64,000 nt of DNA from Marinobacter sp. GTDB lineage: Bacteria > Pseudomonadota > Gammaproteobacteria > Pseudomonadales > Oleiphilaceae. This document shows positions 18,251-26,884 of the stretch, in pieces; positions within the stretch are counted from its first letter, which is position 1; each line of letters starts with the position of its first letter. A program made the translations under genes and the position numbers. Below the pieces are notes generated by a model. The model was not told the DNA's origin. It did not search any database and saw only the letters and a program-made list of their open reading frames with translations. The stretch is from positions 62,001 through 126,000 of the forward strand of contig JAIUMV010000004.1 of assembly GCA_022565395.1 (NCBI GenBank), written 5' to 3'.

Positions 18251-18498
18251 TGGCCATGAAGAAGCGTTTTATTGCGGGGGCCGTCTGTCCCCGCTGCGCC
18301 GAGATGGATAAGATCGTGATGTTCACCACCGATGATGGCCAGTACCGGGAGTGTGTCGCCTGCGGTTTTACCGATAAACAGCAGGACACCGAGGCCGCCG
18401 CCGAGCTGCCCACCCGGGTCAACACCCGCAAAAACGAGGATGACCACACGGTAAAACAGGTGGTCTTCTTCAAGGCGGGTGGCGACACCGAGCATTAG
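18250..18498 (+). CDS. YheV-family zinc-ribbon protein (DUF2387)
   Basis: A small 82-aa protein with two CxxC pairs, AVCPRCAEMDK near residue 14 and RECVACGFTDK near residue 37, as in a zinc ribbon. The start MAMKKRFIAGA and the overall pattern fit the YheV/DUF2387 family. It overlaps the last base of prlC (TGATG arrangement) and is therefore co-translated with it, as in Pseudomonas. The function is unknown. A hairpin follows the stop. Confidence 0.87.
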   Translation: MAMKKRFIAGAVCPRCAEMDKIVMFTTDDGQYRECVACGFTDKQQDTEAAAELPTRVNTRKNEDDHTVKQVVFFKAGGDTEH

Positions 18499-18504
18499 TG
18501 CCTT

Positions 18505-18530
18505 GGGCCACCCGCTGGTGGTGGCTCTTT
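18505..18530 (+). terminator. Putative terminator between convergent yheV-like and antiporter genes
   Basis: GGGCCACC at 18505-18512 pairs with GGTGGCTC at 18520-18527 (one G-U pair), followed by TTT. It lies in the 30-base gap of two convergent genes and would serve the prlC-yheV transcript. Confidence 0.5.
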
Positions 18531-19857
18531 ACAGTATCACGGCTGCCAGCCATCCAAAGGCCAGCAACGGCAGGTTGTAGTGCAGGAAGGTAGGCACGAC
18601 CGTGTCCCAGATATGGTTGTGCTGACCGTCGGCATTCAGACCGGCGGTGGGGCCGAGAGTGGAGTCGGATGCCGGTGATCCAGCATCCCCAAGGGCGCCT
18701 GCGGTGCCTACCAGCGCGACAATAGCCAGCGGACTGAAACCCATCTGCAATGCCAGCGGCACATACAGGGCCGCGATGATGGGGATGGTGGAAAAGGATG
18801 AGCCAATGCCCATGGTAATGAGCAGCCCCACCAGCAGCATCAGCAAGGCGGCCAATGCCTTGTTGTCACCGATGGTGGCGACAGAGCTCTCCACCAGACT
18901 GGCAATCTGACCGGTTTCCCGCATCACCTCGGCAAAGCCGGAGGCGGCAATCATGATAAAGCCGATCATCGCCAGCATTTTCATGCCTTCGGTGAACAGG
19001 TCGTCGGCTTCCTTCCATTTCACCACCCCGGACAGGGTGAACAGCACAAACCCAGCCAGTGCGCCGAGGATCATGGAGTTAAGCCACAGCTGCACCACAA
19101 AGGCGGTGACGATGGCTGCCCCCGCCATGATCAGTGTCCAGCGGTTGTAGTGAACACTCACCTGCTCCTGTTGCTCAATGGTAGCGAGGTCGTAGTGGCG
19201 CTTGCCCCGATAGCTGAAAAACACCGCAGTCCCAAGGCCGAGCAACATGCCCAGCGCCGGCAGCGCCATGGCCACCATCACACTCAGCTCTGCGGTATCG
19301 ACACCGTTGGTCGCCACGTTGGCCATCAGGATTTCGTTCAGATAGATGCCACCGAAACCCACCGGCAGAAACATGTAAGGGGTTATCAGTCCGAAGGTCA
19401 GCACACAGGCGACCAGGCGCCGGTCCAGCGCCAGCTTGGCCATGACATACAGCAGGGGTGGTACTACCAGCGGAATAAAGGCGATGTGAATGGGCAGGAT
19501 GTTCTGGGATGAGATGGCAATGGCCAGCAACAGCCCAATAATCATGGCCTTGATGCCGCCGGTTGCGGCGCTGGCAGCAGCATCCTGGCGGCCCACCAAG
19601 GCCAGAGCTTTGTCGGCGAGGGCATGGGCAAGGCCGGACTTGGCAATGGCAACGGCAAAGGCGCCCAGGGTGGCGTAGGACAGTGCCACGGTGGCGCCGC
19701 CGCCCAAGCCGCTGTTAAAGGCATTGATAGTGGCTTCCAGGCTCATGCCGGCTAGCAGGCCCCCGCTCATGGCACCGATAATCAGGGCCACCACCACATG
19801 GATGCGGCACAGACTCAGCACCAGCATGACGGCAACCGCAACGACAACAGCGTTCAT
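18529..19857 (-). CDS. Na+/H+ antiporter-family membrane carrier
   Basis: An integral membrane protein of 442 aa with about 11-12 hydrophobic segments. The N-terminus ([19 protein letters not shown]...) and the middle match the two-part pattern of the Na_H_antiport_2 / NhaC-like carriers. Features include [20 protein letters not shown] near residue 51, [17 protein letters not shown], and the C-terminal [18 protein letters not shown], then [17 protein letters not shown]. Family members have been described as Na+/H+ antiporters or as amino-acid carriers, so the substrate is open. It stands alone, convergent with yheV and about 100 bases from the DUF1653 gene. Confidence 0.85.
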   Translation of the reverse strand: MNAVVVAVAVMLVLSLCRIHVVVALIIGAMSGGLLAGMSLEATINAFNSGLGGGATVALSYATLGAFAVAIAKSGLAHALADKALALVGRQDAAASAATGGIKAMIIGLLLAIAISSQNILPIHIAFIPLVVPPLLYVMAKLALDRRLVACVLTFGLITPYMFLPVGFGGIYLNEILMANVATNGVDTAELSVMVAMALPALGMLLGLGTAVFFSYRGKRHYDLATIEQQEQVSVHYNRWTLIMAGAAIVTAFVVQLWLNSMILGALAGFVLFTLSGVVKWKEADDLFTEGMKMLAMIGFIMIAASGFAEVMRETGQIASLVESSVATIGDNKALAALLMLLVGLLITMGIGSSFSTIPIIAALYVPLALQMGFSPLAIVALVGTAGALGDAGSPASDSTLGPTAGLNADGQHNHIWDTVVPTFLHYNLPLLAFGWLAAVIL

Positions 19858-19953
19858 AGTTCTCTCCGGCAGAAGGCAAAAAAGCGACTACTCTGCCGTG
19901 GCGGGGAAGTGAGGTCAAAACGCAATTACCGAAACATGCGGCCAGTGTTGCGT

Positions 19954-20172
19954 CTACCCTTCAATGGCGGCGAACCGCGGTACCGACTCGCCGCCGATTT
20001 CCACGCAGCCCATGAACATATCGAGGGGGCGTACCCAGAGGCTGTGGTCGCCATACAGGCAGCGATAAACCACCAGTTCTTCCTCGGTTTCACTGTGCCG
20101 GGCAATGCCGATGACTTCATAATCACGGCCTTTGTAATGGCGGTAACGGCCGGGTTGAGGTTTACTTTGCAT
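19954..20172 (-). CDS. DUF1653-family small protein
   Basis: A 72-aa cytoplasmic protein starting MQSKPQPGRYRHYKGRDYEV, with VYRCLYGDHSLWVRPLDMF in the middle. This is the DUF1653 pattern (a G-x-Y-x-H-Y-K-G-x-x-Y core, then Y-x-x-x-L-W-V-R-P). The reading frame is open back to 20364, but the ATG at 20172 gives the family's standard length. Function unknown; I see no cofactor motif. It is divergent from the diguanylate cyclase at 20282. Confidence 0.85.
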   Translation of the reverse strand: MQSKPQPGRYRHYKGRDYEVIGIARHSETEEELVVYRCLYGDHSLWVRPLDMFMGCVEIGGESVPRFAAIEG

Positions 20173-20281
20173 GACAGGTTCCTTCAGGGGTGGCAACAGG
20201 CCACCGTAACCCTTATTGGGAACTATACTGAGAGCGGCTTCAAGCCGTTTTTTGCCGCAACTTTCACTATAAGGCGGTGCC

Positions 20282-22105
20282 TTGAACAACAACAGCACAT
20301 GGCAAACGGGGTTGGTCCGATCCGCGGGCAGTCCGGCTCGGCTGGTATTCAGTCTGTTGCTCATGATGTGCTTGTGGCCAGCCCAGAGCTGGGGTGTGAC
20401 CCAGGCTGAGTGGGTGCAAACAAGCCGTCAGGTCCAGAGCTTTGACGATTTGCGGCCCCAGCTGGGTGCTCTCGATTGGCGGCCCACCACCAGTGATCGG
20501 GCCCTGAATTTTGGTCTCAACAACCGGCCGCTCTGGCTGCGTTTTGAGGTGCCACCGGAAAACACCAGTCGGGTGTTGGATATCGCCTATCCGGTGTTGG
20601 ATCATGTGGATGTCTACTGGGTGCAGGACGGTGAGGTGATTGCCAGTTTCCACACCGGCGACCAGTTACCGTTTGCCCAGCGCCCGCTGCATCACCGGCA
20701 TTTTGCCTTTCCCCTGCCACGTTCCGACAGCCCCATGATGGGGTATGTGCGGGTACAGACGGAGGGCTCGCTGCAAATTCCCTGGCGGGTCACCCTGAGC
20801 GCGGATTTCCTTGCGGATGATCAGGTCAGCTATGGTCTGCAAACCATCTTCACCGGGGCCATGCTGGCACTGGCCCTGTTCAACCTGCTGATCCTGTTTA
20901 TCGTGCGGGATGCGGCCTATGGCTGGTATGTGTTAAGTATCCTGTCCAACGCCATGGTCCAGCTGACCATGAACGGCCTCACCTTCCAGTGGCTATGGCC
21001 CGGCGTGCCGCAGATCAACAACCTTGCCTTGGTGCTGTTCCTGTCGTCCAGCCTGGTGTTTGTGGCAGGCTTTACCAACAGTTTTCTGCGCCTTCGCCAT
21101 TACGGGTTCTGGATTGCCGTCATACCCCGCATCATTATAGTGACGGGTAGCATACTGTTTGTTACCGCCTTCATTCTGCCCTACAACGTGGCCTTGTTCA
21201 TGGTGATCCTGGCGGCCTTTGTCGCTTCGCCGGTGATGTTCTTCCTGGGGGTCTACAGCTGGTGGCAGGGCAATGTGCTGGCACGCATCTATACCGCGGC
21301 CTGGGCTGTGTTGTTGGTGGGTTATACCCTGCAAACCCTGAGCAAGATGGCGCTGCTGCCCCGCACCACCTGGGTGGAGTATTCACCTCAGGTCGGATTG
21401 ATGCTGGAGGCAGTGTTACTGTCTTTTGCCCTGGCTTACCGTATTAATCTCGAGCGTCGGCGGCGATTGGCTGCACAGGAGGAAGCCTTGATGGTGCAGC
21501 GTGAGGCCAACCAGATGCTGGAAGCACGGGTGGCGGAGCGCACGCTGGAGCTGGAGCTGGTGAACGAGCGGCTCAAGGCGATGGCGGTAACGGACGGCTT
21601 GACCGGTATCGCCAACCGTCGCCGGTTTGATGAACGCTTACTGTCGGAATGGCGGCGCTGTGCCCGCGCCCAGCAACCGCTATCGGTACTGCTGGTGGAT
21701 ATTGATTACTTCAAGCAGGTGAACGACTCTCTTGGCCATTTGACAGGTGACCAGTGCCTGATTGCCGTGGCGGCACTCTGTGACAAGCTGGTGTCGCGGG
21801 AGGGCGACCTGGTGGCGCGATACGGCGGTGAGGAATTCGCGGTATTGCTCCCGGGTACGGATGAACAGGGTGCCTACTGCGTGGCAGAACGCTTGCGGCA
21901 GGAGGTGGCAGGGTCACCGGTGAACGTTGAGGGGATCAATGAGCCGGTGAAGCTGACAGCCAGTATTGGCGTGGCGACCCTGGTACCTGTCAATGGCGTG
22001 GAGCCAGAGAGCCTGGTGCAGTGTGCTGACCAGGCGCTCTACGCTGCCAAAGGGGCCGGTCGCAATCAGGTGCAGACCTTTCAGGATCAGGATTTAAGCT
22101 TGTAG
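20282..22105 (+). CDS. Membrane diguanylate cyclase with 7TM-DISM sensor
   Basis: A predicted c-di-GMP synthase of 607 aa. A signal peptide (about 20-40) leads to a periplasmic beta-rich domain (about 45-180, DISM extracellular type, with LNFGLNNRPLWLRFEV). Seven hydrophobic helices follow (about 190-400), then a short coiled coil and a GGDEF domain (about 430-595). The active site reads GGEEF and is preceded five residues earlier by REGD, an RxxD inhibitory I-site, so it should be active and product-inhibited. The start is a TTG after AGGCGG; the next in-frame ATGs would cut into the signal peptide. The 3' end overlaps the convergent doxX-like gene by 19 bases. Confidence 0.92.
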   Translation: MNNNSTWQTGLVRSAGSPARLVFSLLLMMCLWPAQSWGVTQAEWVQTSRQVQSFDDLRPQLGALDWRPTTSDRALNFGLNNRPLWLRFEVPPENTSRVLDIAYPVLDHVDVYWVQDGEVIASFHTGDQLPFAQRPLHHRHFAFPLPRSDSPMMGYVRVQTEGSLQIPWRVTLSADFLADDQVSYGLQTIFTGAMLALALFNLLILFIVRDAAYGWYVLSILSNAMVQLTMNGLTFQWLWPGVPQINNLALVLFLSSSLVFVAGFTNSFLRLRHYGFWIAVIPRIIIVTGSILFVTAFILPYNVALFMVILAAFVASPVMFFLGVYSWWQGNVLARIYTAAWAVLLVGYTLQTLSKMALLPRTTWVEYSPQVGLMLEAVLLSFALAYRINLERRRRLAAQEEALMVQREANQMLEARVAERTLELELVNERLKAMAVTDGLTGIANRRRFDERLLSEWRRCARAQQPLSVLLVDIDYFKQVNDSLGHLTGDQCLIAVAALCDKLVSREGDLVARYGGEEFAVLLPGTDEQGAYCVAERLRQEVAGSPVNVEGINEPVKLTASIGVATLVPVNGVEPESLVQCADQALYAAKGAGRNQVQTFQDQDLSL

Positions 22106-22473
22106 CGACCGGGGCCAAGGAAGACCAGCGCAATGGCAATAAACAGGAAGAAGCCTTGCAGCTCCAATGCCCAGCCACCATTACGGCTGAGCGCCAGCAG
22201 CTCATGGCTGTGCACCAGCGCGATGGCTACCAGCATGTTGAAGGCGATCAGCAGAGCGCCAATGCGGGTGTGGTAACCCAGGATAACCATCAGGGGTGCC
22301 AGCAATTCACCAATAAACACGCCATAGGCAAAGAACGCCGGCATGCCCCGTGCCACCATCATCGCCTCAATGGGGCCAACACCATTGAGCAGCTTGGCAA
22401 TGCCGTGAAACAGCATCAATCCGCCCAGGGTCAGGCGTACCAGCAATTTACCCAAATCTGCATTATCCAGCAC
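22087..22473 (-). CDS. DoxX-family membrane protein
   Basis: A 128-aa protein with four hydrophobic segments, typical of the DoxX/YphA family: LGKLLVRLTLGGLMLFHGIAK at the start, FFAYGVFIGELLAPLMVILG in the middle, and GGWALELQGFFLFIAIALVF near the end. Members are small inner-membrane proteins, some linked to quinone or thiol redox chemistry; the role here is unknown. It lies 89 bases after the truncated haemoglobin gene in the same direction, so it might be the tail of that operon or stand alone. Its stop lies within the convergent GGDEF gene's last codons. Confidence 0.88.
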   Translation of the reverse strand: MLDNADLGKLLVRLTLGGLMLFHGIAKLLNGVGPIEAMMVARGMPAFFAYGVFIGELLAPLMVILGYHTRIGALLIAFNMLVAIALVHSHELLALSRNGGWALELQGFFLFIAIALVFLGPGRYKLKS

Positions 22474-22562
22474 AGCAGGTCCTCATTCCGGTTACAGAGC
22501 GGCTAAGCTTAACCTGTAACCACGGCTGGCTGCATCTCCGTTGTTGTTCTGATAGCGCCCTC

Positions 22563-22991
22563 TCACTGCCTGACAATTTCCGGATACATCGGCACCAACA
22601 GGGCCAGCAGCCGGTTCTGAGCGCCGGTGCCCACGCGATGCCTTTCCATGGCCAGAACCAGGTGCTCTGCGACGGCATTGAACTGGCTGTCACTAATGGC
22701 CATACCTCTATGTACGGTGACCATATCCTTGCCCGTGTACTGGCAGGGGCCGCCACTGAGCTCGCAAATCTGATCACTCAGACCGACAATGAACTGCTGC
22801 GCGTCAATGCCGCGAAACTGAAAGGCGATGCGGTCGTCATCAACGATCCGGAACAGCAGATCCTCAACAATGGCCTCAATGCCGGGGCGCTCGCCCAGCG
22901 CCTGATAGAGCGCGTCGGCGGGTTCGGTGGCACGGGTTTGGCAACCCATCAGCAAGGCAATGGCAAGCAGGGTAACAAGGTATCTGGTCAT
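22563..22991 (-). CDS. Lipoprotein group I truncated haemoglobin
   Basis: A 142-aa protein beginning MTRYLVTLLAIALLMGCQT, a lipoprotein signal with LMGC lipobox (Cys at residue 17). It should be exported and lipid-anchored. The rest is a truncated (2-on-2) haemoglobin: LYQALGERPGIEAIVEDLLFR, then DLFR-like FQFRGID, and VTVHRGMAISDSQFNAVAEH with the proximal histidine in VHRGM. Group I haemoglobins bind O2 or NO; location outside the cytoplasm is unusual. It starts 22 bases after the DUF3034 gene stop in the same direction and so belongs to the c-di-GMP/cupredoxin operon. The longer frame to 23069 has no supporting features. Confidence 0.85.
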   Translation of the reverse strand: MTRYLVTLLAIALLMGCQTRATEPADALYQALGERPGIEAIVEDLLFRIVDDDRIAFQFRGIDAQQFIVGLSDQICELSGGPCQYTGKDMVTVHRGMAISDSQFNAVAEHLVLAMERHRVGTGAQNRLLALLVPMYPEIVRQ

Positions 22992-23013
22992 AAGGCATGC
23001 CCCGGCGAGTGCG

Positions 23014-23889
23014 TCAGAAAGTACCCTGCAGAGACAGGTAGAGTCCCCGCTGGTCGGTTTGTGTGGCAACGTCCCCCAGGTTCACCCAAGCGGCAGTCAC
23101 TGCCAGGTGGCGGGAGGGTACCCAGGCTACAAACAGGTCCCACCAGTCGTCCTCATTGGCAAAGCTGAGGTTGTCTGACTTTTGCCGATATTCGGCACCC
23201 ACCAGCCAACGACGGTCGAGAAATATCCCGGCGCTGGCCTCAACATGGGCGCGGTAGCTGTTGCCGCCATCGCCGCCAAACCCCAGCAGGCCACTTTGGT
23301 TGGCCTTACTGCCACGCAGAGTCAGGTTCAGCAGCACATTGCGCTCCAGAAACGCGGCGAAAAACAGTTTGCTCCCGGCCAAATACACATCAGTGCCGTT
23401 GGCGCTGCGAGCACCGATGGCTTCAGGTACGGTGAAGGTGCGATTGCGCTTGTGCTGCACGCCCAGTGACCATTGCCCCCAGGGCTGATACAGCACATCA
23501 CCAAACATCCGGACCTTGGCGCCGAAGATATCTTGTACCAGCTCATCCTCACGCAGGCCGAAGGCATCGTCCAGGGCAAAGCTGAAGTCATCCAGATCCA
23601 GTGTTTGCCGGGCGACACTCAGTTCCACCCGGTTGCGCCAGGTCAGGGCTGCCGCCGTCACGCTGAGGGTGAAGTCGGACACCTCTGCCCGGGCCAGGCT
23701 CAGGGTGCCGCCCCACTCTTCATCACTGGCATAGCTTGATAACAGGGCCCAGGGCACCAGTCCGCCGCCGGCGCTACCCTCGATGGTGGTCACGCCCCCG
23801 GTGGCCCACAGCCGGCTGCCGGGCTCGGCCAGAGTGGCAGCCGGCAGTAGCAGGCCTGCCATAAGGATTGCCCGCATGCGCAATGTCAT
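23014..23889 (-). CDS. DUF3034-family outer-membrane protein
   Basis: A 291-aa protein with a signal peptide (MTLRMRAILMAGLLLPAATLA) and then alternating hydrophobic/polar strands with many Gly, Trp and Tyr residues. It ends in LYLSLQGTF with a terminal phenylalanine, which is the signature of an outer-membrane beta-barrel. The segment LWATGGVTTIEGSAGGGLVPWA fits the DUF3034 family as I remember it. The function is unknown. Its start overlaps the stop of the GGDEF-EAL gene by one base, so translation is coupled. In related bacteria this family tends to sit beside a GGDEF-EAL sensor and a cupredoxin-like protein, as here (from memory, unverified). Confidence 0.78.
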   Translation of the reverse strand: MTLRMRAILMAGLLLPAATLAEPGSRLWATGGVTTIEGSAGGGLVPWALLSSYASDEEWGGTLSLARAEVSDFTLSVTAAALTWRNRVELSVARQTLDLDDFSFALDDAFGLREDELVQDIFGAKVRMFGDVLYQPWGQWSLGVQHKRNRTFTVPEAIGARSANGTDVYLAGSKLFFAAFLERNVLLNLTLRGSKANQSGLLGFGGDGGNSYRAHVEASAGIFLDRRWLVGAEYRQKSDNLSFANEDDWWDLFVAWVPSRHLAVTAAWVNLGDVATQTDQRGLYLSLQGTF

Positions 23890-26258
23890 CAGCCAAGGCT
23901 CCTCTGCTTGTGTGGTGACGGGTCGGGTCGCAGCGCTGCCTGGCGCTGTTTGAACTCGGCGGCCCAGCGCACCAGATCCTCAGGTTTCATGGGCCGGCCT
24001 AAAAAGTACCCCTGGCCTTTTTCACAACCCCAGGCCTGCAGCAGCCGCCAGGAGGCTTCATTCTCTATGCCTTCAGCCACCACCGACAAGCCAAGGCCAT
24101 GGGCCATATCGATGGTAGAGCGGACGATGAGCTGGTCTTGCGGCTGGCTGTCCAGCTGCAACACAAAGGACTTGTCGATTTTCAGTTCTTGCACCGGCAA
24201 GTGCCGTAGCTGGGCCAGCGATGAGTAGCCGGTGCCGTAATCATCCACTGACAGCTTGACACCCAGTGCCTGCAGCTTTTGCAGTGTGATCAGCGCGCCA
24301 GCGGCATCGCTCATCACGGCGCTTTCGGTGATCTCGAAGGTAAGCTGGCCAAGCTCTCCCTGCCACTGCTGGAACACGGTGGCAATCTCGTTGCTGAGAC
24401 TGTGGTTGGTCAGGTCCAGGGCGGACAGGTTGATGGCAACACCGATGTCGAGACCTTGTTGGTGCCACCACTGCATATCCTCAGCGATCTGATGCAGGAT
24501 AAAACTGGTCAGCATCTGGATCTGACGGGAGCTTTCCGCCAGGCGGATGAACTCTTCCGGGTTAACGAAGCCCAGCTCTGGGTGCTGCCAGCGGATCAGG
24601 GCTTCAACCTGTATCAGGCCGGCATTTGCCATATTGACCTTGGGTTGGTAGACCATCGCCATCTGCCCTTCCTGCAGCCCCCGCTGCAGATCGCGGATCA
24701 GGGTCAGCTCCCGCAGGTGATCCTCATCGCCGCCGGCCTGATATTGGGCGGTATGGGTGTCGTGCATTGCCGCCAGCTCCAGTGTCAGTTTGATGCGCCG
24801 GCGGACTTCGTCAACACTGCTGGCGTCCCTGGGCAAGTGCAGGCTGGCCACGGTCAGGTGCAGGTAGACGGGAGTGTCGAGAATGCTGGCGCGGGCTTCC
24901 ACATGCCCACGCAAGGTCGCCACCAGCTCTTGAAGCGCATCTTCGTCCATGGCAGGCAGCAGAGCGGTAAACTGGTTGCCGCCGGTCCGGGCCAACAACA
25001 TATTGGCGGGAAGCTGGCCGCGCATGCGCAAGGCGGCCACCACCAGCGCCTCATCCCCGAAGGCAAAGCCGAGGGTTTCATTGATGGCTTTGAAATCCGT
25101 CAGAGACATACCCAGCACGACCCCGGCCTGGCCCTCTTTCAGCCAGTGATTGAGCACGTGGTCCAGCGCTCGGCGGTTGGGCAGCCCGGTGAGTTCATCA
25201 TGGCGAGCAGCGTGGCGCAGCAATCGTTCGCGGCCATGAATGCGCCCCTGCATGTCCGCCAGGGCGCGGGCCAGCTTGTTTAACTCGCCGCCTGTATGCA
25301 GGCCGGGCATCGGAGCTGCCGGGTTGTTACCTATGGCTGCAGCATATTTCGCCAGTTGCTGCACCGGACGCCCAAAGGCGCGGGCGGTTGCCAGGGCCAA
25401 CAGGCCCGCAATTAGCATAGCCGCAAAGGCGAATGCACCGGCTTGCATCGCCAACAGATGATAGCTACGCAAGGCTTCGGCCCGGTCGGACAGCAACAGA
25501 GCGTCGAACCCATGATCGCTTGCCAGTGGCAGAATGCGGGCAAAGTGGGTCGGAAACTCCAATGCCTGCGCCTCACCCGGCGTGAAACGAGCCTGCAATA
25601 CCTCATCTGGCAGCCCGGTATCCCTCAGGCTGCTGGCCTGAGCCTGCCAGCTGTCATCCCGGGCAAGACGAAACACCACCTCGGTCCCCGTCAGATTGCG
25701 AATAAAACCAGCCAGTTCATTATCGAGTGCGAAGCCGGCAGTTAACCAGGCTCTCAGGCCGGCAGATTGAACCGGTATCATCAAGGTTAGATAGGCGCGG
25801 TTGTGCCACAGCAGGATATCGGAGGCGAAACCCTCTGTCTGAGCCTGCACCAGTAAAAGCTCAAGGTTGGGCGCAGAGGCATCGGTGGATACACCGACGG
25901 ATGCCAGTCGACGTCCATCCGCATGGGTCAACAGGGCAAGATCGGCCCCCGTGCGGGCAAGGTGGTTGGCCAGAGCATCGTTAATAGTCGTGCTATCGCC
26001 TGATGCTATAGCTGACCGGAAACCGAAGTCCTGTACCAGGACATCCAGATTCGAGAAGAGTAAGTCCTGTCGGGTTTGTATGACTTCCTTGGCCACTTCG
26101 CTGGCTACCGTCAATCGATCAGCGGCGCGATCTTTTTCCTGACCAAGGAGGAAGAGCAGGATGGGTACCGTGATGCCTGCCAAGGTCACCACAATCAGCG
26201 CTAACATGGCAGTCACCAGCCGCCCTCTAAAGCCGAGACGCGATAACAGGCGCATCAC
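23889..26258 (-). CDS. Membrane GGDEF-EAL protein, probable c-di-GMP phosphodiesterase
   Basis: A 789-aa two-helix membrane sensor. Helix 1 (about 15-37) and helix 2 (about 275-300) enclose a periplasmic domain of about 240 aa, followed by HAMP (about 300-355), GGDEF (about 360-510) and EAL (about 525-775). The GGDEF site reads GGNQF, missing the catalytic acidic residues, so cyclase activity is unlikely. The EAL domain keeps VEALIRW, the metal-binding DDYGTGYSSL, ELKIDKSFV, and a Glu in GIENEAS, so it should hydrolyse c-di-GMP. The start overlaps the cupredoxin stop by four bases (ATGA). The periplasmic domain probably senses a ligand or the cupredoxin. Confidence 0.92.
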   Translation of the reverse strand: MMRLLSRLGFRGRLVTAMLALIVVTLAGITVPILLFLLGQEKDRAADRLTVASEVAKEVIQTRQDLLFSNLDVLVQDFGFRSAIASGDSTTINDALANHLARTGADLALLTHADGRRLASVGVSTDASAPNLELLLVQAQTEGFASDILLWHNRAYLTLMIPVQSAGLRAWLTAGFALDNELAGFIRNLTGTEVVFRLARDDSWQAQASSLRDTGLPDEVLQARFTPGEAQALEFPTHFARILPLASDHGFDALLLSDRAEALRSYHLLAMQAGAFAFAAMLIAGLLALATARAFGRPVQQLAKYAAAIGNNPAAPMPGLHTGGELNKLARALADMQGRIHGRERLLRHAARHDELTGLPNRRALDHVLNHWLKEGQAGVVLGMSLTDFKAINETLGFAFGDEALVVAALRMRGQLPANMLLARTGGNQFTALLPAMDEDALQELVATLRGHVEARASILDTPVYLHLTVASLHLPRDASSVDEVRRRIKLTLELAAMHDTHTAQYQAGGDEDHLRELTLIRDLQRGLQEGQMAMVYQPKVNMANAGLIQVEALIRWQHPELGFVNPEEFIRLAESSRQIQMLTSFILHQIAEDMQWWHQQGLDIGVAINLSALDLTNHSLSNEIATVFQQWQGELGQLTFEITESAVMSDAAGALITLQKLQALGVKLSVDDYGTGYSSLAQLRHLPVQELKIDKSFVLQLDSQPQDQLIVRSTIDMAHGLGLSVVAEGIENEASWRLLQAWGCEKGQGYFLGRPMKPEDLVRWAAEFKQRQAALRPDPSPHKQRSLG

Positions 26259-26881
26259 AGCTCCCGTAGGCGTCGTTGCAGGCGGTCCAGGCGGTGGGGC
26301 GTACTCTGGCGGGCAGCCTCCGTGTCGAGGACGATGGTATCGCCGTTTCCGGCGGCGTTGTACTCTACCCAGTGCTGGTTGTCCTGTAGCCGTGGGTGCC
26401 AGAAAAGGAGGGTAGCTGTGTTTGCGTCTGACGGCAGCTGGACCTGACCATCGGTGTTGGACTGAAAAACGCCGCCGGTATCGGTAACCACTATAAATGC
26501 CTGCATCTGGTCATGGATATTGCAGCCAAGCTCCACAATACCCAGCTTATCGAAAAGCACCGGTGCCTCCGGGACACCTTCGTAGAGCTCAATGCTGAAA
26601 ATCTTGGCGGGAGAAAACGAATATACGTGGTGCAGGGTGTTATCCTGATTGGGGAAGCTAACTTCAGAGTGTTTTCCGACAACGAGAACATGAGGGTCGA
26701 AGGACCGGTTGCGCTGCACCATGTTGCGCCGGCTGGTGTCTGCCGGGCTGTAACCTGGCAGCATGACCACTACATCAGGCAGTGGCTTACCGTCACTATC
26801 GTTGAACTGAAGCGTTACTGCCGCGGCGGTAATAGGTGACACCAGCAAAACCAGTGCAACAACGTGGCCTGGTGTAATCAC
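26255..26881 (-). CDS. Periplasmic amicyanin-like cupredoxin (methylamine-utilisation-type annotation)
   Basis: A 208-aa exported protein with a signal peptide (about 1-20) and a cupredoxin-like domain. Candidate type 1 copper ligands are visible: His84/His85 in TLHHVYSF, and GCNIHDQM giving Cys120, His123 and Met126. The spacing C-x2-H-x2-M is that of amicyanin, which explains why homologues are called methylamine utilisation proteins. No other methylamine gene is near. A C-terminal tail of about 70 aa has no motif I know. The stop overlaps the GGDEF-EAL start; the start lies 3 bases after the previous gene. Probable roles are copper or redox sensing for the EAL protein, or electron transfer; both are inference. 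Confidence 0.8.
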   Translation of the reverse strand: MITPGHVVALVLLVSPITAAAVTLQFNDSDGKPLPDVVVMLPGYSPADTSRRNMVQRNRSFDPHVLVVGKHSEVSFPNQDNTLHHVYSFSPAKIFSIELYEGVPEAPVLFDKLGIVELGCNIHDQMQAFIVVTDTGGVFQSNTDGQVQLPSDANTATLLFWHPRLQDNQHWVEYNAAGNGDTIVLDTEAARQSTPHRLDRLQRRLREL

Positions 26882-26884
26882 GTT

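Noticed and set aside
24279-25283. 334-codon plus-strand open frame opposite the GGDEF-EAL gene
   Set aside because: The opposite strand carries a complete GGDEF-EAL protein with all EAL motifs; the plus frame has no motif or ribosome-binding site.
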